From assembly GCA_965603075.1 (NCBI GenBank), contig CBFDBO010000002.1:1-64000 (forward strand): a stretch of 64,000 nucleotides of DNA, in the 5' to 3' direction. The notes beneath the pieces were generated by a model, which ran no database searches, was not told the origin of the DNA, and was given only the letters and a program-made list of their open reading frames with translations. The DNA is from JABJOR01 sp965603075. Its GTDB lineage: Bacteria; Pseudomonadota; Alphaproteobacteria; Rhodospirillales; Casp-alpha2. Each line of letters opens with the position of its first letter. Within the stretch, counting starts at the first letter, position 1. Position numbers and translations under genes: made by a program. Below, piece by piece: positions 25,539 to 34,716 of this stretch.

Positions 25539-25894
25539 TTAGAAAAGTCCTTAATGCTAAATTGAAATTCACACGAATTATTTTTGCCATTCCAAAGCGA
25601 TCACCGCAAGAGGATTGATTGGATTTAGACTCTTCACGGCGTTATGCGGTCGACCGGTTTAGACTCTTCGAAATCAGGGGATTTAGACTCTTAATGTAAA
25701 AACTCAAGAGAGCCATAATAAAATATCCGGAAGGGTATTCACAATACAAATTATACACGGCACCTTGATAACGCGCATAATTTATATTATGGCAAATTTG
25801 ATAAGTTATTTATATTTCAATAGGTTATGTTGATATATGTAATAAAAACCGCAATATGCATATGTCTGCTCGGTTCTCTTTGGTTCTAGCACGA
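25539..25894. other. Intergenic region with three TTTAGACTCTT motifs
   Basis: About 355 bases between mazG (whose promoter lies here, reading left) and the end of the MBL gene. The 11-base word TTTAGACTCTT occurs at 25624, 25658 and 25682, spaced 34 and 24 bases, with flanking GG. An AT-rich tract follows. At 25883-25906 a 7-bp inverted repeat (GTTCTAG/CTAGAAC) surrounds the stop codon of the MBL gene. No gene or RNA family is recognised. Confidence 0.6.
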
Positions 25895-26698
25895 TTAGAC
25901 TAGAACGTCGTCGCTTGCCTCTAAAACCATGCCATCGTAAGCAACCTCTACCCTACTTGGCAAACCTTTCGAAAGTGTTTCGAAATCAAGTGAAGCGCTT
26001 AGATGGGAGATTACAGCGCGGGTTGGTTTTATCTGTTCGATCCACTCTAGTGCACCTTCGACGCTGATGTGTGTGGGATGATCAAATTGGATTGGTGCGC
26101 CAATAACCCATGTGTGAATGCCTTGCAAAACGTCTCGCGCATGATCTGTTAGATGTCTTAAATCGGTTGTATAAGCAATCGGGCCAAACCTAAATCCGAG
26201 CGTTCTGGAGAACCCGTGGTCTTGATCCATGACCTGAATTGGGATCGATTTGATGGCAAATTCATCGCCGTCAGCGATCTCGTGTGGCATCAAAACAGGT
26301 TTATAATAGGACACAACCGGGTTGTCTTGGTCCACATGAAGGGGCTCTAGAACGTAGCCAAATCGTTTCTCAACATCATGCAATGTGGCCTCATTTGTAT
26401 AGAGATCGATGGGGGCATTCATGACCCGGTTGAGACCTCTGATGTCATCGATACCATGCAAATGATCGGCGTGACTGTGGGTCAATAACAGCCCATCTAT
26501 ATGGTTAACATGGTTATCAATGAGCTGCTCTCGTAAGTCAGGAGAGGTATCAACAAGCACCCTATCACCGTTATTCTCAACCATAACGGAAGGGCGTGTT
26601 CGTCTGTTTTTAGGGTTTGAAGGGTCACAATTACCCCACCCCGTGCCCACACCAGGCACCCCCGTAGAGCCACCAGAGCCGAGGATCGTCAACTTCAT
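25895..26698 (-). CDS. MBL-fold metal-dependent hydrolase, PhnP-like
   Basis: A 267-residue metallo-beta-lactamase-fold hydrolase. The metal motif THSHADHLHG is at about residue 75, with a further Asp in YTTDLRHL (about 182) and His in VISHLS (about 235). The start is ILGSGGSTGVP with GNCDPSNPKNRRTRPS, the pattern of the PhnP / cyclic-phosphate phosphodiesterase group. The frame is open for another 74 codons upstream but that part overlaps tatD. ATG 26698 has AGGGGAT before it and is the real start. It is the last gene of the rlpA operon, 19 bp after tatD. Its substrate in this conserved alphaproteobacterial setting is not established to my knowledge. Confidence 0.88.
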   Translation of the reverse strand: MKLTILGSGGSTGVPGVGTGWGNCDPSNPKNRRTRPSVMVENNGDRVLVDTSPDLREQLIDNHVNHIDGLLLTHSHADHLHGIDDIRGLNRVMNAPIDLYTNEATLHDVEKRFGYVLEPLHVDQDNPVVSYYKPVLMPHEIADGDEFAIKSIPIQVMDQDHGFSRTLGFRFGPIAYTTDLRHLTDHARDVLQGIHTWVIGAPIQFDHPTHISVEGALEWIEQIKPTRAVISHLSASLDFETLSKGLPSRVEVAYDGMVLEASDDVLV

Positions 26699-26717
26699 AT
26701 CAATCCCCTTCCCTTGT

Positions 26718-27497
26718 TTAGCGCGTTGCTTTGGTGAATAAGGTATAGAAATTATCGGTCGTTTGGCGGGCAAAGTCATCATAATTATGACCCAACAGGC
26801 GGGCCATATGTGCCGCCGTATGGGCCGTATAAGCGGGTTCATTACGCTTACCACGGTGTGGCATGGGGGCCAGGTAGGGACTGTCGGTCTCGACCAATAT
26901 ACGCTCCAGCGGGACCACATCCTTGACCGTTTGTCCTATATCGGCGGCGTTTTTGAAGGTCACAATGCCCGATAGGGAGATATAGAAACCAATGTCAACC
27001 GAGCGTTCTGCAAGCTCGCGGCTGGCAGTGAAACAGTGGATTAGACCGCTGAAAGCCCCTTTTGCGTGCTCATCTTCCAATATCCGCATGCAATCTTCAT
27101 CGGCGTCACGGGCATGGACGATAAGCGGTAATCCGGTTTCCCGGCTGGCTTCGATGTGATTTCGGAACAAGGTTTCCTGAATATCTTTGGGGCTTTTCTC
27201 ATAAAAGAAGTCTAATCCGGTCTCGCCAATACCAATAACTTTGGGGTTTTGGGACAGATCAATAAGCTGTTGAGCGGTTGTTTCTGGCTCATGTTGAGCA
27301 GAATGCGGGTGAACGCCGACCGTGCAATAGATATTATCGTGCGCCTCTGCGATGGCCAAAACACCGGGAAAATTAGAAATTCGTGTCCCTATGGTAACCA
27401 TCGTATCAACACCCGCTTCTTTGGCGCGGGTTAGGATTGCGTCAAAATCATCGTTGAAATCATCAAAATCCAGATGGCAATGACTATCGACTAACAT
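26718..27497 (-). CDS. tatD: TatD-family metal-dependent deoxyribonuclease
   Basis: A 259-residue TIM-barrel nuclease. Metal ligands are in DSHCHLDF (residues 4-11), GETGLDFFY, VHARDA, IHCFTA and ETDSPYLAP. These are the full set for the family, which acts as a 3'-5' DNase and probably in repair or RNA turnover. It starts 2 bases after metG and sits before the MBL hydrolase. That order is common in alphaproteobacteria. Confidence 0.94.
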   Translation of the reverse strand: MLVDSHCHLDFDDFNDDFDAILTRAKEAGVDTMVTIGTRISNFPGVLAIAEAHDNIYCTVGVHPHSAQHEPETTAQQLIDLSQNPKVIGIGETGLDFFYEKSPKDIQETLFRNHIEASRETGLPLIVHARDADEDCMRILEDEHAKGAFSGLIHCFTASRELAERSVDIGFYISLSGIVTFKNAADIGQTVKDVVPLERILVETDSPYLAPMPHRGKRNEPAYTAHTAAHMARLLGHNYDDFARQTTDNFYTLFTKATR

Positions 27498-27499
27498 AA

Positions 27500-29062
27500 T
27501 TAGGCCGCCTCTTCTTCCGTATGGCGTGGGAAAACGCCTTCCGGTTTTGGTAATACGGTTCCGGGTTTCAAGGCATGATCAGCATTGAAAGCCGTAAAGT
27601 CGCGCTCATTTTTAGGCACGCACACTAAATCGAGCAACTTATCGCAAGATTGGGGCATAAAGGGATGTAGGATAATGCCTAAATAACGGACCGTTTCCGC
27701 CAGCGTATAAAGCACATGGTTCATCCGCTCGGGGTCTTCTTTGCGTAATTTCCAGGGGGCCTGATGATCAACGTAAGCGTTGCCCGCGCGGACGACGAGC
27801 CAGATGGTTTCTAAGGCTTCGTGGAATGCTTGCACTTCAAGTTGATTGCGAACGGTATCCAACATGCCTTTGGCTTGATTCAATAATTTAGTATCTTCAT
27901 CTGTAAAACCAGCCTCCGTTACCGCAGGGACCTGCGCGTCACAGTTTTTGAAAACCATTGAAAGCGAGCGCTGGGCCAAGTTGCCTAAGTCATTGGCAAG
28001 CTCTGAATTCATCCGCCCAACGATGGCTGAGTGGGATAGATCACCATCATTGCCAAAAGGAACTTCCCGAAGCAGGAAATAACGGATCTGATCCAGACCG
28101 TATTTTTCGACTAAATCATTGGGATCAATGACATTGCCCAAGGATTTTGAGATTTTTTCGCCTTCATTTGTCCACCAACCATGGGCAAAGATGCGTTTTG
28201 GTGGCGCAAGATCAGCCGCCATAAGGAAGGCTGGCCAATAAATCGCGTGGAACCGCAAGATATCTTTACCAACCATATGCAAATCAGCGGGCCAGAATTT
28301 CTTATATTTCTCGCTATCGGTATCTGGAAAGCCCGTTGCGGTTATGTAATTGGTCAACGCGTCGAGCCACACATACATAATGTGGTCATCATCGCCCGGC
28401 ACAGGAATGCCCCAATTGAAGCTGGTGCGAGAGACCGATAGGTCCCGTAACCCACCCTTAATAAAGCTTTTGACCTCATTCAAACGCGAATTTGGTAAAA
28501 CGCAGCCCGGATTATCATCATAATATTTCAGTAATTTATCGCCCCAATTGGAGAGGCGGAAGAAATAACTGGGCTCTTCCACCCACGCGACTTCGGCGCC
28601 CGAGGGGGCTATTTTTTTGCCCTCCGCATTGGTGGTTAGCTCATCTTCACCGTAATAGGCTTCGTCGCGTACCGCGTACCAACCCTTATAGGCACCAAGA
28701 TAGATCTCATCATTATCGATCAGTCTCTGCCAGATGGCCTGACAGGATTTTTTGTGGCGTTCTTCGGTTGTGCGGATGAAATCATCGTTGGTATAGCCCA
28801 TAGTGCCCGCTAAATCGCGAAAATTCTGCGAGACTTTATCGGTGAAATCTTGGGGGGCGACCCCTGCTTTGGCGGCGGAGGTTTCTACTTTCTGACCGTG
28901 TTCGTCTGTTCCGGTCAGAAAGTGGACATCAAAACCATCTAATCTTTTAAAACGTGCCAAAACATCACACGCAAGTGTGGTATAGGCATGCCCGATATGG
29001 GGTACGTCATTTACGTAATAGATCGGCGTTGTAATATAATAATTTTTATCGTTGTTCGTCAT
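27500..29062 (-). CDS. metG: Methionyl-tRNA synthetase
   Basis: A class I aminoacyl-tRNA synthetase of 520 residues charging tRNA-Met. The HIGH motif is present (residues 22-25, in VPHIGHAY). The KMSKS motif appears as KISKS at about residue 300. There is no zinc-knuckle expansion with four Cys, and the C-terminal tRNA-binding (EMAP-like) domain is absent, as is usual in the short alphaproteobacterial form. It lies between holB and tatD in one operon, 25 and 2 bp away. Confidence 0.97.
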   Translation of the reverse strand: MTNNDKNYYITTPIYYVNDVPHIGHAYTTLACDVLARFKRLDGFDVHFLTGTDEHGQKVETSAAKAGVAPQDFTDKVSQNFRDLAGTMGYTNDDFIRTTEERHKKSCQAIWQRLIDNDEIYLGAYKGWYAVRDEAYYGEDELTTNAEGKKIAPSGAEVAWVEEPSYFFRLSNWGDKLLKYYDDNPGCVLPNSRLNEVKSFIKGGLRDLSVSRTSFNWGIPVPGDDDHIMYVWLDALTNYITATGFPDTDSEKYKKFWPADLHMVGKDILRFHAIYWPAFLMAADLAPPKRIFAHGWWTNEGEKISKSLGNVIDPNDLVEKYGLDQIRYFLLREVPFGNDGDLSHSAIVGRMNSELANDLGNLAQRSLSMVFKNCDAQVPAVTEAGFTDEDTKLLNQAKGMLDTVRNQLEVQAFHEALETIWLVVRAGNAYVDHQAPWKLRKEDPERMNHVLYTLAETVRYLGIILHPFMPQSCDKLLDLVCVPKNERDFTAFNADHALKPGTVLPKPEGVFPRHTEEEAA

Positions 29063-29087
29063 GAACTGTTAATTCCGTATTTTTGAC

Positions 29088-30278
29088 TTAAGGGGCTACC
29101 GTCTTCGCAAGCGCGTGGAAGATATTGAGCGTTATTTGTTTGCGATCAAGGTTCGCTCTATCGCTGCGGTCGATCAACTGAGTGATCTTTTCCCACACCT
29201 CTAGCCAACGATCAAGCGTTGCAAGGTTTGCGAGCTTGGAAATCAAGATATCATTGGGGGCTGAGGCATCATTTAGGGCATCGTTTAAGGCGTTGTTTGT
29301 GGCGCTATTAACAGGATCGTTAATAGCAGCGAATTTGATGATCTTTGCCAGTGTTATGCTTAACAATTCACAGGCCATTCGAAACGTGGCCTCATTCTCT
29401 TTGCGGGCCATTTTGTCCCCCAGTTTATGTAACTTAACCGCGTCTAGCTGGGGTAAATCGCGCAAAATACCATTCAATTCATCAAATACGTTTAAACCGC
29501 CATTAGAGGCTAAATCAAGCGCCCTTCCGATACTACCTTGGGATAGATCGATCAGGTTTTTACGGTCATGATCGGGAACCATGCCTCCATAACGTTTGAG
29601 CAACGTTGATAGATCATCATCCTTCAACGGATTAAGGGATAATTTTCGACAGCGAGAGCGGATGGTGGGTAATAATCTTCCGGGATTATGCGCCACAAGT
29701 AACAATAGAGCGCGCTTTGGTGGTTCTTCGAGTACTTTTAACAAGGCATTGGCCGCATTGGGGTTCATTTCATCGGCGGCATCAACAATAACAATACGCC
29801 ACCCCCCTTCCCCCGGTGTCAGGCGCATAAAACCGCCCACTTGGCGTACATCATCCACCGCTATTGTGGTTTTACGCTGGTTCTTTTTATCATCTTTCCA
29901 TTGCCGTTCGATGCTCAGCAAATCAGCATGTCCTTTGGATGAAATACGCTTGAAGACTCTGTCATCGGGTGAAATGTACAGCCCTTCTCCCGTTGAGGCA
30001 TCTTCTGCTTCTGGCTCTTCACCGAATAACCCTGCGCCGGAGGTCACAATTTCACTCTCTGCGTCGCTGGCTTGGCTATTTTTAAGCACGTACCGGGCAA
30101 ATCTGTAGGCAAGGGTCGCCTTGCCAATGCCGCGCGGTCCAGTGATGAGCCATGCATGGGCTAGTTTCTCACTGTGGAAAGCCGCCATCAGGTCTAATTC
30201 TGCTTGGGCATGACCAACGAGAAGGTCATTGTCACGCGGATCGGGGGGACCATCCAGATAGGGGGCGTCGGTGCTCAT
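29088..30278 (-). CDS. holB: DNA polymerase III subunit delta'
   Basis: A clamp-loader AAA+ subunit, 396 residues (longer than E. coli HolB at 334). P-loop GPRGIGKATLA is at about residue 48, and the Walker B-like segment IVIVDAADEMNPNAANALLKVLEEPP is near 160. The sensor/arginine region has TIRSRCRKL. The C-terminal helical domain contains an Asn/Ala/Asp linker encoded by decayed 12-bp repeats at 29266-29313. It overlaps tmk by 4 bp (ATGA), which indicates coupling. Confidence 0.93.
   Translation of the reverse strand: MSTDAPYLDGPPDPRDNDLLVGHAQAELDLMAAFHSEKLAHAWLITGPRGIGKATLAYRFARYVLKNSQASDAESEIVTSGAGLFGEEPEAEDASTGEGLYISPDDRVFKRISSKGHADLLSIERQWKDDKKNQRKTTIAVDDVRQVGGFMRLTPGEGGWRIVIVDAADEMNPNAANALLKVLEEPPKRALLLLVAHNPGRLLPTIRSRCRKLSLNPLKDDDLSTLLKRYGGMVPDHDRKNLIDLSQGSIGRALDLASNGGLNVFDELNGILRDLPQLDAVKLHKLGDKMARKENEATFRMACELLSITLAKIIKFAAINDPVNSATNNALNDALNDASAPNDILISKLANLATLDRWLEVWEKITQLIDRSDRANLDRKQITLNIFHALAKTVAP
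29266..29313. repeat. 12-bp repeats in the holB linker
   Basis: Four diverged 12-bp units starting at 29266, 29278, 29290 and 29302, for example GCATCATTTAGG and GCATCGTTTAAG. On the minus strand they encode a NALN-DALN-DAS run in the C-terminal region of HolB. Confidence 0.75.
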
Positions 30279-30916
30279 GATCGTAAATCAGTAACGGCTA
30301 ATAACCCAGAGACATGATTTTTAATGTCTTTTAAGACAAGGTCTATGTCCTGCTCGGCATCTATAACTTTGCACCGATCCGGATCGCTTGCCGCAATATC
30401 AAGAAAGCCTTGGCGAACGCGTTCATGAAATGCTTTACCCATACGTTCATACCGATCTTCATTATCCTGACGGCTGCCAGCTCTCAGCAAGCCTGTAGGG
30501 ACACTAACATCAAAAACAAGGGTTAAATCAGTTTTTAAGTCATCGACCGTGGCATGATGAATTTGGTTAATAACCGCGCGGTTAAACCCGTGACCATAAC
30601 CTTGATAGGCCATGGTTGAGTCGGCAAAGCGGTCGCTCAGCACCCATTGTCCCGCTTTTAGGGCAGGAATGACTGTCCGCGCCAGATGTTCTGCCCGCGC
30701 GCTGTAGTGGAGTAGGATTTCAGTAATCGGCTGCCAGCGGTCGGTATCACCTTCGACCAGTAACGTACGGATAATCTCTGCCTCGGGCGCACCGCCGGGT
30801 TCTCTGGTGCGAACAACATCAATGTTTTGCTCGCTCAGCCAATCGGCTAATTGGTTCAATTGGGTAGACTTACCGCTGCCCTCGCCGCCTTCGAATGTAA
30901 TGAATTTTCCACGCAT
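30275..30916 (-). CDS. tmk: Thymidylate kinase
   Basis: Phosphorylates dTMP to dTDP. Length 213 residues. P-loop FEGGEGSGKSTQ is at residues 8-19, the DR(F/Y) substrate motif at DRFADSTMAYQG (about residue 96), and the LID region near RAGSRQDNEDRYE. It sits 6 bp after dacA and overlaps holB by 4 bp. The tmk-holB pairing is widely conserved. Confidence 0.96.
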   Translation of the reverse strand: MRGKFITFEGGEGSGKSTQLNQLADWLSEQNIDVVRTREPGGAPEAEIIRTLLVEGDTDRWQPITEILLHYSARAEHLARTVIPALKAGQWVLSDRFADSTMAYQGYGHGFNRAVINQIHHATVDDLKTDLTLVFDVSVPTGLLRAGSRQDNEDRYERMGKAFHERVRQGFLDIAASDPDRCKVIDAEQDIDLVLKDIKNHVSGLLAVTDLRS

Positions 30917-30922
30917 ACTACC

Positions 30923-32131
30923 CTAACTCGATTCACCCCAGATCAGAAAATCAACGGCGGCGCCCAATCGACCCACCAACCCCAGCGTTTTTACATCTGC
31001 GCCAGCCAATAAGGGGATTTTTATAAGTTCCTCACCGGGCGCCGATACAACCAGCTCTGCAATTGGGGTTCCAGCTTTAATCGGTGCTGGAATGGGGCCA
31101 TCGTAACGGACGGTTACTTTCATATTCTTGCGGGCTTTGCGGGGCAAGGTAATGATCAAATCTTGGCTGCTGATGAGCGGAACCCTGCCTGCGGTACCAA
31201 GCCAGACTTCAGCCTCTGATACCATTTCGCCCTGTTTGAGCAAGGCGTAATTATTGTATTCTCGGAAGGCTAGATCCATCAAACGTTCGGATTCCGCGGC
31301 GCGCTCTTTTTTGCTCTCTAAGCCATTTACAACAAGAACGATGCGTCGATCATTTTGTACGGCACTTGCCGTCAAACCATAGCCAGCTTCTTGGGTATGG
31401 CCGGTCTTTAAACCATCCGCGCCGATCCCTTTATAGAGAAGCGGGTTGCGATTGCGTTGACGAATACCGTTATAAGTATATTCGGTCTCGCTATAATAAT
31501 GATAATTCTCGGGGAATTCATTGATTGTAAGGAGGGCGAGATGGGCCAAATCCTCGGCCGTCATATACTGATCAGGATGGGGCCAGCCGGTTGAGTTGGC
31601 AAAGTGACTGCCGGTCAATCCAATTTCTTGTGCTTTTACCGTCATGGCATCGGCAAAGGCTGGTTCACTACCGGATATGCCTTCTGCAATGACAATGCAG
31701 GCATCATTTCCCGATTGAACAATGATCCCGCGCAAGAGCTCTTCAACGCTGACACGTTTGTTGGGTTCTAAGAACATGGTCGAACTGCCGCTCTTTGCCC
31801 CCCCTTTACGCCACGCATTCTCACTAACCCGGAAGGTATCTTCCAGTGATAAACTGCCCTCTTTTAGACGCGTGAGGACCATATAGACTGTCATCAGCTT
31901 GCTCATGGACGCAGGGGGCATCCGTTGATCGCCGTTTTTCGAGAACAGGATCTTCCCCGTGGTCGCGTCAATAATGACTGCCTCACGGGCCTTGGTTTCG
32001 ATGGCATAGGAAGAATTGGCTGTATAGACCATGCTGATCAGAAGTATGAACGACATTATCGCCCATAATGTGGCGCGCCCGGTTTCGTTAGGTCGGGAAG
32101 TTTGCTTAAACGGGGCCGGGGTAAATCTCAT
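30923..32131 (-). CDS. dacA: D-alanyl-D-alanine carboxypeptidase (penicillin-binding, S11)
   Basis: A periplasmic peptidoglycan-trimming enzyme, 402 residues. The N-terminus is cytosolic and basic, followed by a hydrophobic signal/anchor segment (about 22-40). All three active-site motifs are present: S75-M-S-K78, S140-G-N142 and K242-T-G244. The C-terminal beta domain (about 300-380) is of the PBP5 type. The last residues are weakly hydrophobic rather than a clear amphipathic anchor. It lies between rlpA and tmk with short gaps in the operon. The symbol dacA is by family; dacC would fit as well. Confidence 0.94.
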   Translation of the reverse strand: MRFTPAPFKQTSRPNETGRATLWAIMSFILLISMVYTANSSYAIETKAREAVIIDATTGKILFSKNGDQRMPPASMSKLMTVYMVLTRLKEGSLSLEDTFRVSENAWRKGGAKSGSSTMFLEPNKRVSVEELLRGIIVQSGNDACIVIAEGISGSEPAFADAMTVKAQEIGLTGSHFANSTGWPHPDQYMTAEDLAHLALLTINEFPENYHYYSETEYTYNGIRQRNRNPLLYKGIGADGLKTGHTQEAGYGLTASAVQNDRRIVLVVNGLESKKERAAESERLMDLAFREYNNYALLKQGEMVSEAEVWLGTAGRVPLISSQDLIITLPRKARKNMKVTVRYDGPIPAPIKAGTPIAELVVSAPGEELIKIPLLAGADVKTLGLVGRLGAAVDFLIWGESS

Positions 32132-32156
32132 AATGTCTCCAGAATATAATATATCG

Positions 32157-33164
32157 TTAGTCGATTATAATGCGACTGTCAGGGTAGCCTGAGGCTAAGG
32201 CTTGATCCAGAATTATGTCGGCTTGCTCGACGCTTGGTAGCGGGCCAATTCTAACACGAAAAAAATCGGTATTATTGACCAGAATTTGACTGATCTCGGT
32301 CTCTGTTATTTGCGAAAGAATGGATTTGGCCCGCAGGGCATTCTCATAGTTGGTGAATGATCCCGCCTGAATGTAAATATTTGTCGGGCCGACAGGGACG
32401 CTCTCGACCGTAATATCATTTGAAGGCAGTTGGAGGGCCTCGGGCTCGGCGTTTGAGGCAACAACAACTTGTTGAGGTGGTAAAGCTTCCGTTTCAGCAA
32501 CTGTCGCGCCCGGTGGTGGGGCTAATGATTCTGTATTAACACTGTCCTTGGGAAGGCTATCAACCGTGATGGGAGAGCCAAATTCTTGGATTGTTGCTTC
32601 ACCGCGCATAAGCGCTGCCACTTGACGGCTTTCATCAGCAAGTATTTTAACGCGAACCTTGGCAATCCCTTGGTCCTTAAAACCTAATAATTGTGCGCCT
32701 TGGCGTGAAATATCAATAATCCGCCCTTTGGCGTAGGGGCCGCGATCATTTAATCGGAACTTAATCTTACGTCCATTATCGAGGTTCGTGACCTCGACCC
32801 AACTGGGTAAGGGTAATGTCTTATGGGCCGCGGTGAGGTCGTTCATATTATAAATTTCACCGTTGGCGGTTTTTCTACCGTGGAATTTCTCACCGTACCA
32901 AGACGCGATCCCGGTTTCGTCGTATTCATAGTCGAGCTCAGGATAATACCAGACATTGTATATTTGGTAAGGGTTACCAATTTTATAGATACCGTCGCCA
33001 TAGGGCGAAGAACTGGTTGAAGTGTTATCACCATCTTTGGATTGTTGATTAACAACTTTGGCTGTGTGAACCAGAAATTGAGTTTCAGCACACGCGGACA
33101 AAAAGACACCTAAACATAGCAATGTAAGAAATCTTAGAGCGTTGGAAGTAAGGTGTATCCTCAT
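32157..33164 (-). CDS. rlpA: RlpA septal-ring lytic transglycosylase lipoprotein
   Basis: An outer-membrane lipoprotein of 335 residues. The lipobox LSAC puts the lipid on Cys25. The double-psi beta-barrel (about 85-180) begins GIASWYGEKFHGRKTANGE and has the catalytic-type RLNDRGPY. A Pro/Glu-rich linker follows, then a C-terminal SPOR domain (about 260-335) starting YIQAGSF, which binds denuded glycan at the division site. It is the first gene of the seven-gene operon through dacA to the MBL protein. Confidence 0.95.
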   Translation of the reverse strand: MRIHLTSNALRFLTLLCLGVFLSACAETQFLVHTAKVVNQQSKDGDNTSTSSSPYGDGIYKIGNPYQIYNVWYYPELDYEYDETGIASWYGEKFHGRKTANGEIYNMNDLTAAHKTLPLPSWVEVTNLDNGRKIKFRLNDRGPYAKGRIIDISRQGAQLLGFKDQGIAKVRVKILADESRQVAALMRGEATIQEFGSPITVDSLPKDSVNTESLAPPPGATVAETEALPPQQVVVASNAEPEALQLPSNDITVESVPVGPTNIYIQAGSFTNYENALRAKSILSQITETEISQILVNNTDFFRVRIGPLPSVEQADIILDQALASGYPDSRIIID

Positions 33165-33392
33165 AGATATTGTGGCACCTGTGTAGGGAAATTCAAAATA
33201 TTGTATTGCCTAACTTATAAGGGTTTCAATTGATGACGGCAATGTCGAGCAGCCAGATTGTTGCTGTTGGGTGGTTAAATCACGTTATTAGTCTCTAGAT
33301 ATCGAGACACCGTTGCTGGAGCCTGCTCATTCTGACGAAAATAAGGGGTAACTGGAAAATATAGAACAAAATAATCGACTGTCCTGACCCCG

Positions 33393-33440
33393 ATTCTATT
33401 GTCCAATTTACCGTCTTATTTACCGTCTCATCTACTGTCT
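33393..33440. repeat. 12-bp repeats across the mltB stop codon
   Basis: Units start at 33393, 33405, 33417 and 33429. Units 2 and 3 differ at one base (AATTTACCGTCT, TATTTACCGTCT) and the outer ones are diverged. The last unit contains the mltB stop codon, so the array may have moved the end of the gene. Confidence 0.8.
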
Positions 33441-34652
33441 TAGTTTATTAATCAAATCTATGGATGGATAGCCATCAGCGGGCAAACCAATTGATTTTTG
33501 ATACGCTCTAACCGCTTTTCGGGTCATGGGACCAATCATGCCATCTGCGCCCCCGGTATCAAAGCCCGTTACGGTCAGTAAATTTTGCATATCAAGAACG
33601 TCCTCTCGTGACAGGGGGACTTCATCGGCCGAGGGGGGATTAACCAAGCCACCCTGCCCGATCAAGCGATCGGCTAAGTGACCGATGGCGATTGCATAAT
33701 ATGTTGAGCGGTTCCAGGTCATGATGGCATTAAAATTCGAATAGATGATAAAGGCTGGCCCTTTATAACCCGCTGGAATAACCAAAGATCCTTCGATGGC
33801 GACAACGGGTAAATTACGACCATCGGCTTTTCGCACACCCAATGCTTGCCACTCTTTAAGCGGCTTTTGGATTTTTGGATCAATGAGCGATAAATCAAAA
33901 TTCGAAGGTAAGAGAACTTCACGGCCCCATGTACGCTCGATATTCCAGCCTGATTTTGATAAATAGTTTGCGGCGGATGAAAACGAGTCAGGTATATTTT
34001 GCCAAAGATCGCGTTTTCCATCACCATCACCATCAACTGCAAAGTCACGGTAAGTTGTTGGAATAAATTGAAAGTTTCCCATGGCCCCCGCCCATGAGCC
34101 ACCAACATCGACAGCCATATCGCCCTGGCTCATCAGTTCTAAAGCAGCCAATAATTGCGCGCGGAAGAATTTAGCGCGACGCCGATCATGGGCCAGCGTA
34201 ACCAGCGATCCCGCAACGGGGATTTTTCCGAAATATTGACCATAATTGGTCTCTAAGCCCCAAAATGCGACAAGAAAGCGAGGCTGAACGCCATACTTCT
34301 TGGCAACTTTATCCAGCAAAGTTTTATGTTTTGCGAGAAGCTCCTTGCCCCGTTTAATGCGTGTATCGCTAATGGCGTTGGAAAGATACTTCCAAAAGGT
34401 TAGGGAAAATTCAGGTTGTCGACGATCTAGCTCAATGACTCTTTTGATCGGGCTCACCCCCATCAATGCTTTGGATACGATTGTTTCGTCCAAACCATTT
34501 GAAAGAGCTTCGGTCTTTAGCGCCGTTAACCATTCTTCAAATGGTGGTGGTTGTGAAATTTCTGTAGCATGGGCCACATTTGATAATGAGGACGCAAGAA
34601 TTAGAAGCCCTGCAAATAAAACCGTAATTTTCTGTTTGATAGAATGCGCCAT
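33432..34652 (-). CDS. Lytic murein transglycosylase MltB-like, with C-terminal peptidoglycan-binding domain
   Basis: A 406-residue periplasmic enzyme that cleaves the glycan backbone. Signal peptide is residues 1-29 (ending AHA-T), with no lipobox. The SLT/GH103 domain (about 35-335) has the catalytic glutamate in FWGLETNYG and the motif GSWAGAMGNFQFIPTTYRDFAVDGDGDG. A PG-binding_1 domain (about 345-405) ends the protein, with DGMIGPMTRKAVRAYQ. The frame is open 45 codons further upstream. I chose ATG 34652, where the signal peptide begins. It is followed, over about 265 bp, by the rlpA operon. Confidence 0.93.
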   Translation of the reverse strand: MAHSIKQKITVLFAGLLILASSLSNVAHATEISQPPPFEEWLTALKTEALSNGLDETIVSKALMGVSPIKRVIELDRRQPEFSLTFWKYLSNAISDTRIKRGKELLAKHKTLLDKVAKKYGVQPRFLVAFWGLETNYGQYFGKIPVAGSLVTLAHDRRRAKFFRAQLLAALELMSQGDMAVDVGGSWAGAMGNFQFIPTTYRDFAVDGDGDGKRDLWQNIPDSFSSAANYLSKSGWNIERTWGREVLLPSNFDLSLIDPKIQKPLKEWQALGVRKADGRNLPVVAIEGSLVIPAGYKGPAFIIYSNFNAIMTWNRSTYYAIAIGHLADRLIGQGGLVNPPSADEVPLSREDVLDMQNLLTVTGFDTGGADGMIGPMTRKAVRAYQKSIGLPADGYPSIDLINKLRQ

Positions 34653-34716
34653 AAGAAACCCTGAATGATTTAAATTTATTAGGCACACTTGTGCCACAGG
34701 CTTCGCGCGGCGGCAA

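Noticed and set aside
25883..25906. A terminator at the end of the MBL gene
   Set aside because: The 7-bp GTTCTAG/CTAGAAC hairpin has no T run on the transcribed side, so I leave it as an unexplained inverted repeat.
25895..26920. A 341-residue version of the MBL hydrolase
   Set aside because: The first 74 codons overlap tatD in another frame and have no family similarity. A clear ribosome site and the conserved N-terminus start at 26698.
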